Source of the DNA: Odiellus spinosus | Lineage: Eukaryota > Arthropoda > Arachnida > Opiliones > Phalangiidae | Length of the DNA stretch: 64,000 bases | Reading direction: 5' to 3' | Assembly (NCBI GenBank): GCA_963920705.1 | Contig: CAWUCO010000289.1 | Location: 806,001-870,000, forward strand | Shown: piece by piece, positions 1-10,530 of the stretch | Numbering within the stretch: the first letter of the stretch is position 1 | Layout of the letters: every line of letters begins with the position of its first letter | Notes under the pieces: model-generated | What the model was told of the DNA's origin: nothing | Seen by the model: the letters and a program-made list of their open reading frames with translations, nothing else | The model's database searches: none | Position numbers and translations under genes: made by a program

Positions 1-102
1 ACTAGTTACTTATATTCTAACTTTGCCCAAATTACCATATTTTAAACGGAATATCGTGACCTTCACCCATCTCAGGGATTTTCAAAACCACACCCAGATG
101 AG

Positions 103-110
103 TATATAAA
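103..110 (+). promoter_or_regulatory. TATA box of the first rightward provirus gene
   Basis: TATATAAA lies 85 bases before the ATG at 195, followed by a purine-rich stretch. Spacing suits an RNA polymerase II promoter with a leader of about 55-60 bases. It mirrors a TATA box at the other end of the element. Confidence 0.55.
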
Positions 111-194
111 GACGGGAAATTCAGGCAAACCTCACAAACGTTTCCAGCTCTCATCTCTTCAAGTCTTCACAACCTTAAAGTGATCCTGTAACTC

Positions 195-1563
195 ATGGCT
201 GCTAATTCATCATCGAATAAACGCAAGGTAACCGACTTCTTTGATTCTTTACCTGATCTCTCAGATAATTTGGATTGGAAAGATGAATTAATATCGCATA
301 TTAATACAGTTAAAGAAGGAAGTACTATTCAAAATCAAGGCGGCCTAGTTCCAAAATACGACGTCAAAGAAGACTCGGCCTCTTACTCTATAAGTTTACC
401 CGCTCAAGTCGGAGATTACTACATTGATATCCAAATTTACGACTACAACAAGATTAAGAATTTACCAGCCAATGAAATTTGGATGGCCGATGGTCGAAGA
501 CTACGTTTCTTTGCCCAAGAGAACAGCAAGGAGTGTAAACTGATAAACTCTATTGTCACCCAAATTGCTAAAGATATGAGGGAGAATTCGTATAAGTCCA
601 TCAGTCCAGCGACAAAAGGGTCAAAAAGTAAGTCAATGACTTTTCAATTTCTAACCCGGTTTACGACTTCGAAACGAATTACGGCCTTGCTCTTAAAAGT
701 AAAGTATGAACCCAACCAGTTTGGTTATAACGGCGCTGAATTCGGGCTTAATTTATGGTCAATCACGTTTATTCTTCATGTTAAAATTCAACAAAAACCT
801 CGTCAAAGCCATTTACAAAAAACATTATAATTTTTGCAAGTACTTAACTTTGTTGGAAAATTTGGAATGGATTGAAAGGTACCCTGATAATATTACAAGA
901 AGGTCCTATTATAATGGGTTCTATATATGGAAAGTTAAATGCTTCAAATCCATTACCATCAATCACCCCTGGATGGAGGAATATGACTTTTGGCGATTCT
1001 TTCCAAGCCCGAACGACGAAATGAGTCGTTTAAATACCTTATCTCTCAAACATTGGAAAGTCGAAGGATTTCCGAGTTATATTAACGGGCATTTTTTTGA
1101 GGATGAGAAATTGGTGGAATACGTTCTGCATAGTCTCAATAAACAACTTACAGAAAAATACCAATCTCTAAAAAATGAATATAACTTTAATGAACAATAT
1201 AGTAGTTATTTAGGTGACGGGTGGTGGTATGTCCTCGACAAAGATAGTAAGCGTGAAAATCTCGATGTAAGTGATCTCGAAGTAGATTTTATGTCCCAGA
1301 GTTTCAAGTTTTCCTACGACTATATGATTTTTACGAGATTCATTAAGGGATACATTTCTTGCATTTTTAATCTCTTAACTCTACAAGTTCCCGATTGCTC
1401 GCATTTATCAGGCTTTGTCTCGTATACGGAAGAAGAATCAATGAACTTTATATATGAAGTCTTGGAACAAAGAAAGAAAAGATCATTAAAAAAAGCCCCC
1501 TTACGTATATTTCGGGGTTTGTCGACTTTGGAGGTTGACATTATATTGGCCCATCGCCGTTAA
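195..1563 (+). pseudogene. Unknown first gene of the provirus, frameshifted
   Basis: I do not recognise this protein. Two open frames overlap: 195-830 (211 codons from the first ATG after the TATA box) and 706-1563 (frame +1). They most likely form one gene of about 450 codons with a one-base shift between about 700 and 790. The tail of the first frame looks non-coding in character (KIQQKPRQSHLQ), while the second frame is rich in aromatic residues through to its stop. The first part is soluble and mixed in charge; the second has several WW/FY clusters but no clear membrane segment. It is followed 38 bases later by the polymerase ATG. An early or accessory role is only a guess from its first position. 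Confidence 0.6.
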
Positions 1564-1601
1564 AAGCGAGCCGCGTTTTAACTTTCAAAACATTTCGAGT
1601 C

Positions 1602-4600
1602 ATGAGTAGCCAAGAATCGGACAGCGATCAGGATGAACAGCCCTTAGATTTAAGTTTAAAAAGTAACCCAAAACAATTTTATTCTATTGATAAAATTCTA
1701 GCTAAACACTCGCGGAAATACAAATGTCAGCAGATAGAAGGTAAAGTGCGATTCATAAATTTGGATCAAATTAAACTGACTGAAATTCACGAAACTTTTG
1801 TCAGGATTATAAACTCTTTACTGTACGAATTGTTACGGGACTACCATGGGTACAATCGAGTACGTTTCTGTATTCGCTCGGATGAATTTGATAGCCCGAT
1901 TAACCTGGCCTTTATGAACATAAATGACCTAACAGCCGAAAGAGTTATTCGAGCTATTAGTCAAGTAGCGCAATCGAACCAAAATTTTCATCTTGAGAGT
2001 TCACTAACCTTTGACGTGGTTCTATTACAATGTGAGGTCCCAGTTGGAACTCTCCAAAAAGGTTTGAATCGTCGAAATATTGTCCCTTTTGATACGTTTA
2101 TTAAAATCAATCCCAATTACATTTATCTGGAAAATGATGATCATTTATGTTTCGGCCGAGCTTTGGCTATTGGTATCTTTTTAGCCGACCTCCGGGTCGA
2201 GAAAAGAAAGAACAAAGTCTTCAAACCGAGCAAAGACCAGACGTATTACTTTAGGGAACTTAAAGAAAGTACGAAGGATTTACAGAAACAAGAAGCTCTA
2301 CGCTTATACCATAATGCCAAAATCGAACCAGGGGCTGTTAACTTGAAGAGTATCGAAAAATTCCAAAACTTTCTGCTCGACTATCAAATTGTCATTATTC
2401 GATTAGAAAATATTAATGAATTTTATTTTCGCGGTCCCTGGCGTGAAAAACAAATTTTTATGGTTATTGTAAACGATCACGTGCATATATTGAAGGATTA
2501 TCATTGTCTGAAGGGTGGCCAGTCCTATTGTCCAAAATGCTTAACTCGAAATAGTCAAATTAAAGAACACGATTGCGAGACGCGAGTGAATTGTAGTCGT
2601 TGTCGTATGTTAAACGTTTTCCACGAGGAAATTAACATTCCGTTACAGAGATGTCGCGACTGTGGGCGTTACTTTAGAGGTCCAGATTGCTTCAATTTAC
2701 ATTTAGCTAACGGCACGTGTAAAAATTTTAAACGATGTGTAAAATGCGGATTAGAATTGAAAGACAATCACGAATGTTCGAGACCCTGTAAAAATTGTCC
2801 GAGAAAACACGAAAAAAACCGTTGTTACGTCATGCCTTTGGATACCAAGTACGATAAGAGACGTTATTGTTATTTTGACACTGAGACTGTGACCAAAAAT
2901 AACGAACATGTCCCAGTTCTGTTGGTTAGCGCCATGGAAAATGAAGAAGACGGAGAATACACCTACAGTATATTTCGAGGGTTTGACTGCATTGACCAGT
3001 TTATGACGTACCTCTTCCAAACGAAAGATACCTATATTCAACACGCCACGAAACGTACGAAGAAAACTGTTCCAGTCTTTGAAGACGTCACCCTGGTATC
3101 GCATAATGGCATGAACTTTGACTCATTCTTCATTTTAAACGCCTTATTAAAAATGTCCATTACCCCTGATGTTGTCTTTAAAGGTAGCAAGCTGCTGGCC
3201 ATCTTTCTGAAACAACAGAAAATGAAATTCTTGGATTCCTTTAATTTTGTGGCTCAACCTTTAAGATCATTTCCCGCCACGTTTTCATTGGGGGAAAGCA
3301 AAAAAGAATTTTTCCCCTATATTTTTCATACTGAAGATACGTTAGATTACGTCGGACCTCTCCCTAGCAAAGACTATTTTCAACCTGAATACATGAAAGA
3401 AAAAGATTACGCCGAGTTTAGTCAGTGGTACGAAGAGAAGAAAAAGCAATCAGTCTATAATTTACGCGAAGAATTGGAGTATTACACAATCATGGATGTC
3501 AAGGTGTTACAACAAGGAATGGATACCTTTCGACGATTATTCCAGCAAGAAACCGCTTACGACGTTATGAACATGAATGCTTTGACCATTGCCGGGGCTT
3601 GTACTAACATATTTCTGCACAAGTACCTGGAAGAATTTAGTTTAGGCGTTGTTCCGGCAAACGGATATGGAAACAATATCAATCAAAGTCAAGCCGCATT
3701 AAAGTGGTTGGCCTGGGAAGCTGAGCAACGTAACATCGACATACAAACCACCCTATCGTTGGGAGGTGAAAAGAAAATTGGTCGTTTTCCGGTTGACGGG
3801 GATTTTTTTCACGGATGCCCGCTTCATACAAAGGGTAGCCAGTGGAATCCTTTGTTAGAAGATTCTTTCAAAAACCTGTACGAAAGAACTTTAGATCGGG
3901 ATGACGCCATCAAAGCCGACGCCCCCAATGCCGAATACGTCCGAATCTGGAGCTGCGAATGGGAAGAGATGTTGAAGACTAACCATGAGTTAAAAACATT
4001 CTGCAAATCTTTATCTTTTCGCGAACCAATTGGTCCGAAATCCGCTTTATACGGCGGTCGGACGGAAGGTCTCGTTTTGTATCGAAAGGCTCAACCGGAT
4101 GAGAAGATCTTATTCTACGATATAATGAGTCTTTACCCCTTTGTCTGTAAGTACCGTGACTATCCAAAGTTACACCCGGAAGTAATTAAAAAACATTTTA
4201 ATTACGAAACAAATTTTTATTTTGGATTAATGTCTTGCAAGATTTTGGCACCAAAAAACGCCTATATACCAGCCTTACCTTTTCGAACAAGGGGTAAACT
4301 TTTCTTTGCCTTATGTAAGACATGCGTGGAAAACGATTTTGAGTCTTGCACCCTCAGTGATCAAGAAAGGGCTTTCGACGGCTGCTGGACGAGTGTTGAA
4401 ATATACAATGCCGTGGAATTTGGATACGTCATAATGTAAATTTTCGAAGTTCATCACTACGTTGAAAGCTACCGCTACGTTAAAGGGGAGGATCCAGGTT
4501 TCTTTGGAGGGTACATCAATACCTTTTTGAAGCTGAAAATTCAAAATTCGGGATGGCCGAGAGATGTGAAAACGGAAGCCGAAAAATCGGAATATTTGAA

Positions 4601-5386
4601 GGCGATCAAGGAGAGGGAAGACATTGATATTAAAGCTGAGGATGTGACGTGCAACACCCCTCTCCGAACTCTTGCTAAGCTAGCACTGAACTGTAATTGG
4701 GGACGTCCCTGCATGTCCCACGACAAGCCCAAGAGGTCTTTGTCAAAACCTACGAAGCCTACATATCCATTGTCACAGACCCGACTATCGAACTGACCGA
4801 TATGCGACCTTTCAATGACGAAGTTTGTATGTTGTCTTACAAGTTCAAGAAAGATTTTTGTCCGACGTACTACAAAGGCTCGCCAGTGGTTGGTTGCTTC
4901 GTTAGCTCCTATGGCCGCATTGTCTTGTTTCAAACTTTGCAACAGTTGGGCACCAGGATTTTATATTATGACACGGATAGTGTATTTTTTGTCCGAAAGA
5001 ACAATGACGAAACAAATTTTCCACCCCTCGGTCAATTTATGGGAGACTGGACCGACGAAGTTCCGGGTACTTATATCACTGAATTTGTGTGTTCAGGACC
5101 CAAATCGTATAGCTACAAAACAGCCGACGGTAAAAGCGTCACGAAAATGAAAGGCATTTCCCTCAATCGAAAAAATGAAGAAATCATCAATTTTGATTCG
5201 ATAAAAGCGGCCTTGGACAAACCAGAAACCACGTACTCGGTGGAGGTCCCCTTTAACGTGGTGCGCAACAAGAGTCAGGCGAAGCTTTTTCTGGGTAATT
5301 TAAAGAAGACTTTTGGTGTTACCTTTAATAAAAGAATTATCAAAGATGATTACTCGACAGTGCCCTTTGGATATTCGAACGAATAA
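1602..5386 (+). pseudogene. polB: Protein-primed family B DNA polymerase (broken)
   Basis: Would replicate the linear element using a protein primer. An N-terminal domain carries DDHLCFGRALAIG (about residue 180), then a Cys-rich zinc region (residues about 306-406). The 3'-5' exonuclease follows with FDTET (about 423), SHNGMNFDSF (about 500) and YTIMDVKVL (about 628). An endonuclease-like insert with VDGDFFHGCP and IWSCEWEEML (about 730-790), typical of Polinton polymerases, comes before GGRTEG and motif A FYDIMSLYP (about 838). TAA at 4437-4439 interrupts the frame; coding continues in the same frame to about 4720, then shifts by one base, with motif B near the shift. Motif C YYDTDS lies near 4965. 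The C-terminus ends at 5386, one base before the BIR gene. One nonsense codon and one frameshift make it inactive. Confidence 0.93.
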
Positions 5387-5387
5387 G

Positions 5388-5807
5388 ATGTATCGTGAAA
5401 GTAAAAGATTGGAGACCTTTAACAATATCAATTGGTTGACGGCCTCGAAACCTTTGCCACGCCACTCGTATCTAGCTTCGGAACTAGCTGAAGCGGGTTT
5501 TTTCTACTTGAACGTAGGTTGTAAGACTAGATGTTTCTGTTGTCACATTGAATTTGACTGGAGCGAAAGCAGTAGCGATGAATATCCACTGAACGTACAT
5601 CAAAGAGAAACCCCGTTTTGCGCCTTTTTACTCGATCAGGATAAAACTAATTTGAAAGCGTACGAAGAAACCCATCAAGAAAAATTGGCCAAGGAAGCTG
5701 TGGAAAAACTGACCATTTTGATGAAAAACAAACATATTTTGAGGTTTGTGGAAGCATTACGCGAGGTGGTATTAGATGGATTTGGAAAAGAGTATAAAAA
5801 AAGGTGA
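5388..5807 (+). CDS. BIR-domain (inhibitor-of-apoptosis-like) protein
   Basis: An intact 139-codon frame whose ATG starts one base after the polymerase stop codon. Residues about 7-81 form one BIR domain: an RLETF start, a W16 region, AGFFY (36-40), then zinc ligands C49, C52, H71 and C78. The C-x2-C and H-x6-C spacings are standard; the loop between C52 and H71 is two residues longer than the usual 16. No RING finger follows; the tail is Lys/Glu-rich and helical. BIR proteins bind caspases or IAP antagonists, so a role in blocking host cell death is likely but inferred. BIR is not a core Polinton gene, so this is probably captured host or viral cargo. It is one of the few undamaged genes here. 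The same frame is open upstream to 5313 inside polB, but the ATG at 5388 fits the domain start. Confidence 0.88.
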   Translation: MYRESKRLETFNNINWLTASKPLPRHSYLASELAEAGFFYLNVGCKTRCFCCHIEFDWSESSSDEYPLNVHQRETPFCAFLLDQDKTNLKAYEETHQEKLAKEAVEKLTILMKNKHILRFVEALREVVLDGFGKEYKKR

Positions 5808-5925
5808 CATTTGACGAGATAACAGTTATTTGGTATATCTCTGTCGAGGATCGGACCAGTTGGAATTTTGTTAATCATTTCCGTTTTAAAAAGAGAATTA
5901 AAGATTTTGAGCTTAAATTTCAAAA

Positions 5926-6579
5926 ATGTCGTGTCGAATCAAATTTCAAGCCCCAATGCAGCTGTTGGTGAGTGGTCCAACCATGTGTGGTAAAACCACC
6001 TGGATATTTAACCTTTTAAAAAACGCCGAGACTTTAATTGAACCTCCACCCAATAGGATCGTGTACTGTTATAAAGAGTACCAATCAAAATTTAAAGACA
6101 TGCAGAAAGAAATAAGAAATTTAGAGTTTATTGAGGGATTGCCCCCAGAAGATCCCAATTTTTGGGATGAAAATTTGCATAATTTTTTAATTATTGATGA
6201 CTTGGCCTTTACCTGCTATAATAACGCCCACATTGCTAATATCTATTGTGTTTCCTCGCACCATAAAAATGTGTCAGTGGCTTTGTTAACTCAAAATCTA
6301 TTTGGGCAAGGAAAAGAAAGCCGAACAATTAGCCTTAATTCCTCGTATATCATATGTTTCAAAAATCCTCGCGATGGAAGTCAAATAAACTACTTGAGTA
6401 GAAAAATATTTCCCCATAACAAAAATCTCGTGGCCAAAGCTTTTCATCTAGTGACGGCTGCTAATCCATTTTCTTACTTGTGTATAGATTTAAAACAAAA
6501 TATGCCTGACGAGTCACGTTTAAGAAGTAACCTATTCCCTCACGAAGGTAATATGATCATTGTTTGCAATGTCAAATAA
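5926..6579 (+). CDS. FtsK/HerA-type genome-packaging ATPase
   Basis: An intact 217-codon frame. Walker A is GPTMCGKTT (residues about 18-26), Walker B is FLIIDD (about 87-92), and LLTQNLF is the usual glutamine-containing sensor strand. The NPRD segment near residue 145 is a likely arginine-finger region. In Polintons and related viruses this enzyme pumps DNA into the capsid. The length matches the family. It sits 118 bases after the BIR gene, and that gap holds no reading frame of note. AATAAA follows the stop codon at about 6596, a possible poly(A) signal. Confidence 0.93.
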   Translation: MSCRIKFQAPMQLLVSGPTMCGKTTWIFNLLKNAETLIEPPPNRIVYCYKEYQSKFKDMQKEIRNLEFIEGLPPEDPNFWDENLHNFLIIDDLAFTCYNNAHIANIYCVSSHHKNVSVALLTQNLFGQGKESRTISLNSSYIICFKNPRDGSQINYLSRKIFPHNKNLVAKAFHLVTAANPFSYLCIDLKQNMPDESRLRSNLFPHEGNMIIVCNVK

Positions 6580-6632
6580 ATAAACTTGTTTCTTCAATAA
6601 AAGTGTTATTACAGATCTTGACTTTAAAATAA

Positions 6633-7097
6633 CATGTTTTGAAAACGTACCTCAAGACGTTTGCGGAGCAAGCGAAAACCAATATCATTACTGAAGTTTT
6701 ATTACGGAACGCACAGAGGGCCTTACGGACCCAAAATAGATTTACCAGACAACGGCATCCCCTGAAGAAACACTTGCCTTTCTTATGAAGGTTGGTCAAC
6801 GTTAGTCAAAAAGGAGGTGGAAAACTAGAGCAGTTTTTGAAAAGAGCCAAGGCCCCTCAAATTAAATCAATCAACAAAACGTTTTTTAACTTGTTACGCG
6901 GTAACATTGAGATACCTGAGGAAGCCCGGTTGTACCTAAGACAGCACCGAGGTCTTGTCCGTCAATTAGGCAGTAAACGGGGGACCACCAAAACGAATCG
7001 GAAATTGTATATAAAACAAGCTGGAGGTCTGTTGCCCGGTTTAATCGGTGCTCTGGTACCGACCCTGATTTCAACCATTTCTTCTCTGGTACGATGA
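6633..7097 (+). pseudogene. pX-like basic/hydrophobic small virion protein, interrupted
   Basis: The part from about 6792 to 7097 is open and matches the arthropod Polinton pX-type protein in layout: a basic middle with LLRGNIEI and RQHRGLVRQL, then a hydrophobic tail AGGLLPGLIGALVP. In adenovirus-like systems such proteins act in core packing or membrane disruption; that role is inferred here. The same frame is open upstream from 6633 with plausible coding content (LLRNAQRALRTQNR), but TGA at 6786-6788 separates the halves and no ATG starts the upstream part. Its stop codon overlaps the next ATG as ATGA at 7094-7097. Confidence 0.68.
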
Positions 7098-7788
7098 AGC
7101 GAATGGTTTTGTTACCAGAAACGGCTCTTTCCTCGGAAACGGGTAAAGAAGCCTTAGCTCTTGATCGTGAAATAAAGAGGATTTTGAAAATGAACATGTC
7201 ACCCGAATACAAACTTCGACACTACAACAATTTTTGACCATGAAAAGTTTAATAGAATCCCCCTCCGTCAACGTGCAGAACTTTCCAACCAGTCTGACGG
7301 CACCAATATCAACACCAGCGCCACCATTGACCGGACCGACGCAAATTACACCTACACCGAGCTGGTTTCCATGTTTTACAACTTCTCCCGCCTTAGCGTT
7401 GTCGTCAACTGGTACGTCTACACCGCTTGCTACTATATCACGGACTCCTACCCCTCCACCTCAGATATCAGCCGGAGCATCAAGCAGTCAGACCCAGCGT
7501 TTGTCACAAGCGATATCGAATCTGTTGACTTCGCAAGCGGCGTCCTCTTTACCTGCGCTACAAGTTGCTCACCTGCCTCCGAAGCGTAGCGCGAGCAGCG
7601 TGGCCAAAAAACTATTGGCGAAAAATCGAGAAGAGAAACGAGAGCATCAAAGGTACGCCCGTCGTACGCTTACTTTGAAAGATGCTACTGATATTGCCGA
7701 TGATGAGGATGTGCCACCCCGAATGACTATGAGAAAAAATCCCAAAAAGACTAAACAATCGGGTAAAGGAACATTACTTTGGGAGTAA
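7094..7788 (+). pseudogene. Ser/Thr/Pro-rich provirus protein, frameshifted
   Basis: A 47-codon frame starts at the ATG at 7094 (MKRMVLLPETALSS) and stops at 7235. A second frame runs from about 7234 to 7788. The N-terminal piece resembles the conserved start of a Polinton structural gene, which usually continues with helical LYNQ/LQ-type sequence; the second frame takes that up just past the break. A one-base shift near 7215-7230 is the simplest explanation. The middle is low-complexity Ser/Thr/Pro (residues about 20-100 of the second frame). The C-terminus is basic and charged (KNREEKREHQRYARR). Function unknown. Confidence 0.6.
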
Positions 7789-7794
7789 TTGACA

Positions 7795-8247
7795 ATGATT
7801 TATTCTATCGCGAAAAAGTTTGCTAAACTGGTTTTATGCATAGTAATAATTTTGATCATTACGTTTTGGTTAATTTTATTTTTACCCATTTTGTTACTTT
7901 GCCTTTTATATACCAAGTTTAAGCATAGGAATTCAATCTGTTGCGAATGTCCCGGATTAGTCCGTCTTTATTTTCACGATTCGCAGTTTCGTCGAGCATA
8001 TTTTTTTATTTGGTGTAATTCTTTACACTTTATTATTTTTCTTGTAAAAGCCCTATTATCATTTAATCTTAAAAAAGTAAAAATGCTGTATTATTCAGCT
8101 TTGTTTGTCTTAACTTCTGTTTTAGGCGCTGGTTACGGTGGTTTTTGTAATTATTGTCATAAACGTATAAAAAGTAATAAAATGTTTTTTATTCAAGACA
8201 AGATTGATTATTATGATTCCATAAATGTATATGCATATTTAACATAA
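7795..8247 (+). CDS. Small membrane protein of the provirus, unknown function
   Basis: A 150-codon frame starting at the ATG at 7795, six bases after the previous stop. Residues about 12-40 are a long run of Leu/Ile/Val/Phe, enough for one or two membrane spans. A cysteine pair follows (ICCEC), then a second hydrophobic stretch around residues 65-85, a third near residues 96-115, and CNYCHK. I do not recognise the family. Its last 59 bases overlap the end of the convergent protease gene. The small membrane protein at the opposite end (13591-13920) is similar in character but not clearly homologous. Confidence 0.6.
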   Translation: MIYSIAKKFAKLVLCIVIILIITFWLILFLPILLLCLLYTKFKHRNSICCECPGLVRLYFHDSQFRRAYFFIWCNSLHFIIFLVKALLSFNLKKVKMLYYSALFVLTSVLGAGYGGFCNYCHKRIKSNKMFFIQDKIDYYDSINVYAYLT

Positions 8248-8668
8248 TTATAGCGTCGTTGCACGTTTTGTCATTCTTGTTGTACATATCTTGAAGGATA
8301 TCTTCGAAAGAAATTCCGGAGCACAGGTTTGTCAGAACAAAAATGACGTGTCCGCCGCAGGAGAAAGATTTGGTTGGCTGCAGTTGTGTAAGATTGTGTT
8401 TCCAGTTTGAGGTGTATCTCGACAAATCTAATCCGTAAAAATCCGGTTCTTTCCCGTAAGAACAAAATAAAATGCCGTCATCATTTTTATCTACGTAGAC
8501 GCCCATCCAATGCAATCCACTTTCAGTCGAAGGTTGCGAGTTGATGACGAAACAAAAGGGTGTAAAATCTGGTTTCTTGGGTAGAATATCTTGAGGGTAC
8601 ACCCCGATAAAAAATGGTCTAGTACGGGGATCGCATTGCAAAAAGCGTTGTAAATCTTCGGTATTCAT
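8189..8668 (-). CDS. Adenain-like cysteine protease
   Basis: An intact 159-codon frame. GLHWMGVYV carries the catalytic histidine, and KSFSCGGHVIFVL carries the catalytic cysteine with a helix after it, as in adenovirus-type maturation proteases of the Ulp1/C48-C5 fold. Between them, where the family normally has an acidic residue just before a SYG/FG turn, this copy reads LFCSYG. The acidic member of the triad therefore appears replaced by cysteine. The ATG overlaps the integrase stop codon as ATGA (8668-8665). The role is cleavage of capsid precursors. The open frame suggests recent function, but the substitution may have disabled it. Confidence 0.85.
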   Translation of the reverse strand: MNTEDLQRFLQCDPRTRPFFIGVYPQDILPKKPDFTPFCFVINSQPSTESGLHWMGVYVDKNDDGILFCSYGKEPDFYGLDLSRYTSNWKHNLTQLQPTKSFSCGGHVIFVLTNLCSGISFEDILQDMYNKNDKTCNDAIIMLNMHIHLWNHNNQSCLE

Positions 8669-9616
8669 AATTCGATTTTTTGAAGCTCGGGTGCGTAAAA
8701 GCTACCCTTAATTATTTCAACATTTTCGTCTTGTATGACGTAAGCGGGCGGATCTCGAAATAAGACTTTTTTAATAACAAAAATTTCCGTTGTCCAGTAC
8801 CCAGTATAACCTTTAGCAAAAACCCTTTTATCAGCCGCTATTCTAACCAAATCACCGACTCGTAACTTTGGGACTTTTCTTTTTACGCTTCTATTCATGT
8901 ATAATCTTTTCCAGACAAGATGTTCGTTATTTATAGTAACATTTTTGGGTGACATCCCAATGGTTGAATGGACAGTTTGATTGTAACCATCAACCAATTT
9001 TTGTAAATGTTTCGAGTAATTATAATCCTGGTTCTTGGTCATAAGTCAAAACATTCGGCTTTTTAAAGTTCTATTCGAACGTTCTATGATACCACATTTT
9101 ATATTACCATAACTAGCGTACCAGAGGATCCCTTTTCGTTTTAAATAAGTTTGAACTTCTTTATTAATAAATTCGGTACCCGCGTCTGTATTAAACTTTA
9201 AAGGAGTTCTTCTCGAAAAATTGATTCGAGAGCCGGAATAATTTCGTTAGCTGTTTTTTTCATGAGTGGTTTAGCCCAAGCGTAGCGCGATAGCACATCA
9301 ATAACCGTTAAAATATATCGATATCTATTGTTGAATTTGGCCAACTGGGGTAGATCTACCAGATCCGCTTGGAATATTTCGTCTTTAGTATTAACAAAAG
9401 TTTTATTTCTCGGAAACCTTTTTCTTCGATTTCTATGTTTTGTATAGGCTGGTTGAGACCTTGACCAGGTGATGACGTCTCGAGTCTTAACACGAGGGAG
9501 AGCTGATTGCAGTTTTTTTAACGACCCTAAACTAGCGGGGTGTTGCGGATCGTAATATATCCGGGCCAGATCTTGAGCTACGCGTTTCGCGACCATAGTA
9601 TGTGTAATAATGACAT
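8665..9616 (-). pseudogene. Polinton integrase (rve superfamily), broken
   Basis: Retrovirus-type integrase that would insert the element. The likely start is the ATG at 9596. The N-terminal part has YYDPQHPASLG, the usual Polinton lead-in. The first catalytic Asp is in QADLVDL (about 9360), the second in FNTDAGTEF (about 9185) and the Glu in IIERSN (about 9083). A frameshift near 9200-9215 separates the first Asp from the second, and a TGA at 9048-9046 stands where the family has tryptophan. The C-terminal chromodomain-like part (KVPKLRVGDLVRI) is open from 9042 to 8665. These two lesions inactivate the gene. Confidence 0.9.
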
Positions 9617-9652
9617 CAAACAATCAAATAGGTTATTTTATATCTTTTATTT

Positions 9653-10526
9653 TTATCCAACACAATCGCAAAAAACATGGTTTTTCAAGTCTACAATATC
9701 ATTAATTATTTCCATATACCATTCTTCAAAGTTGTCGGATCCGTATTTTCCAAGAAACTCAAACCTGATATCTTCCCGGTTTAAAGCTTGAACGGCCTCG
9801 ATCAAATCTTTCTCACGTCTTTTGTCATATTCTAGACTTCTGTTGTAAGGATAAGGAAATTCCTGGGCTAACTTCCCAGCCTTTTCTTCGAAGAGATAAT
9901 GTCCAATTTTGTCGACAATCAGATCTTTCAAACCATTCTTTCTCGTTATTTGAGTTTGAATTTGACGTTCTTCATCCAGTTCCGGTTTCAGCTGTTTCAG
10001 TCTGAGCCAAGTATCTTTTCTAAAGGTAAATCCGTTCAATGTAGCAAACCAGGAGTCGCAGAATTTTGTGTCATCGGGAGTATATTGACGAATATCAATA
10101 AACTTCATTCCGCTTCCCGAAATATGCCCTTCGAGTTGAAAGTTCTCCACTAATCGAGTATGAAAGCGTGGTAACACGTCTTCGAAGAAATCGTTAACAA
10201 CGTCTCTTAAGCTCCAGATATTTTCACAGACCGAGAATTGAAGATGAACAACGGATTTGGCGTCATTCCGACGAATAAAGAAATTTTCGCCAGAAGCGCT
10301 TATTCCAATCGTTTGTTTGTCGGAGAGAAAATATTCTTGCGGCATGATAACGCGAGATCCGCCATCGATATGATTCAAAAAGTTCTTTTTAAACTTCTTT
10401 TAAGGCTTTTTTCATCTCTTGGAAATTCCAACAGGATCGAATAAATCCGACTTCTCTAAGATTGTTTCGAACTGTCACCACCAGGTTTAGTTCCTTTCGT
10501 TGAGAAAAGAAAACGTACTCGTCCAT
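9653..10526 (-). pseudogene. Unknown provirus gene between capsid and integrase
   Basis: The main frame (10378-9653, 241 codons) has no ATG at its start. Just upstream, an ATG at 10526 opens a 45-codon frame (MDEYVFFSQRKELNLVV) that stops near 10391, close to a run of A's. One gene of about 285 codons with a single shift is likely. That start lies 5 bases after the inferred end of the major capsid gene, matching the tight packing elsewhere. The protein is charged, soluble and has no membrane segment. NHIDGGSRVIMPQEYFLSD and FQLEGHISGSGMKF look like conserved segments, but I cannot name a family. Its place in the capsid operon suggests a virion or assembly role. Confidence 0.6.
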
Positions 10527-10530
10527 CCTC

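Noticed and set aside
2751..3104. Minus-strand frames inside the polymerase gene (also 3824-4167, 4541-4942)
   Set aside because: They are shadows of the polymerase coding strand.
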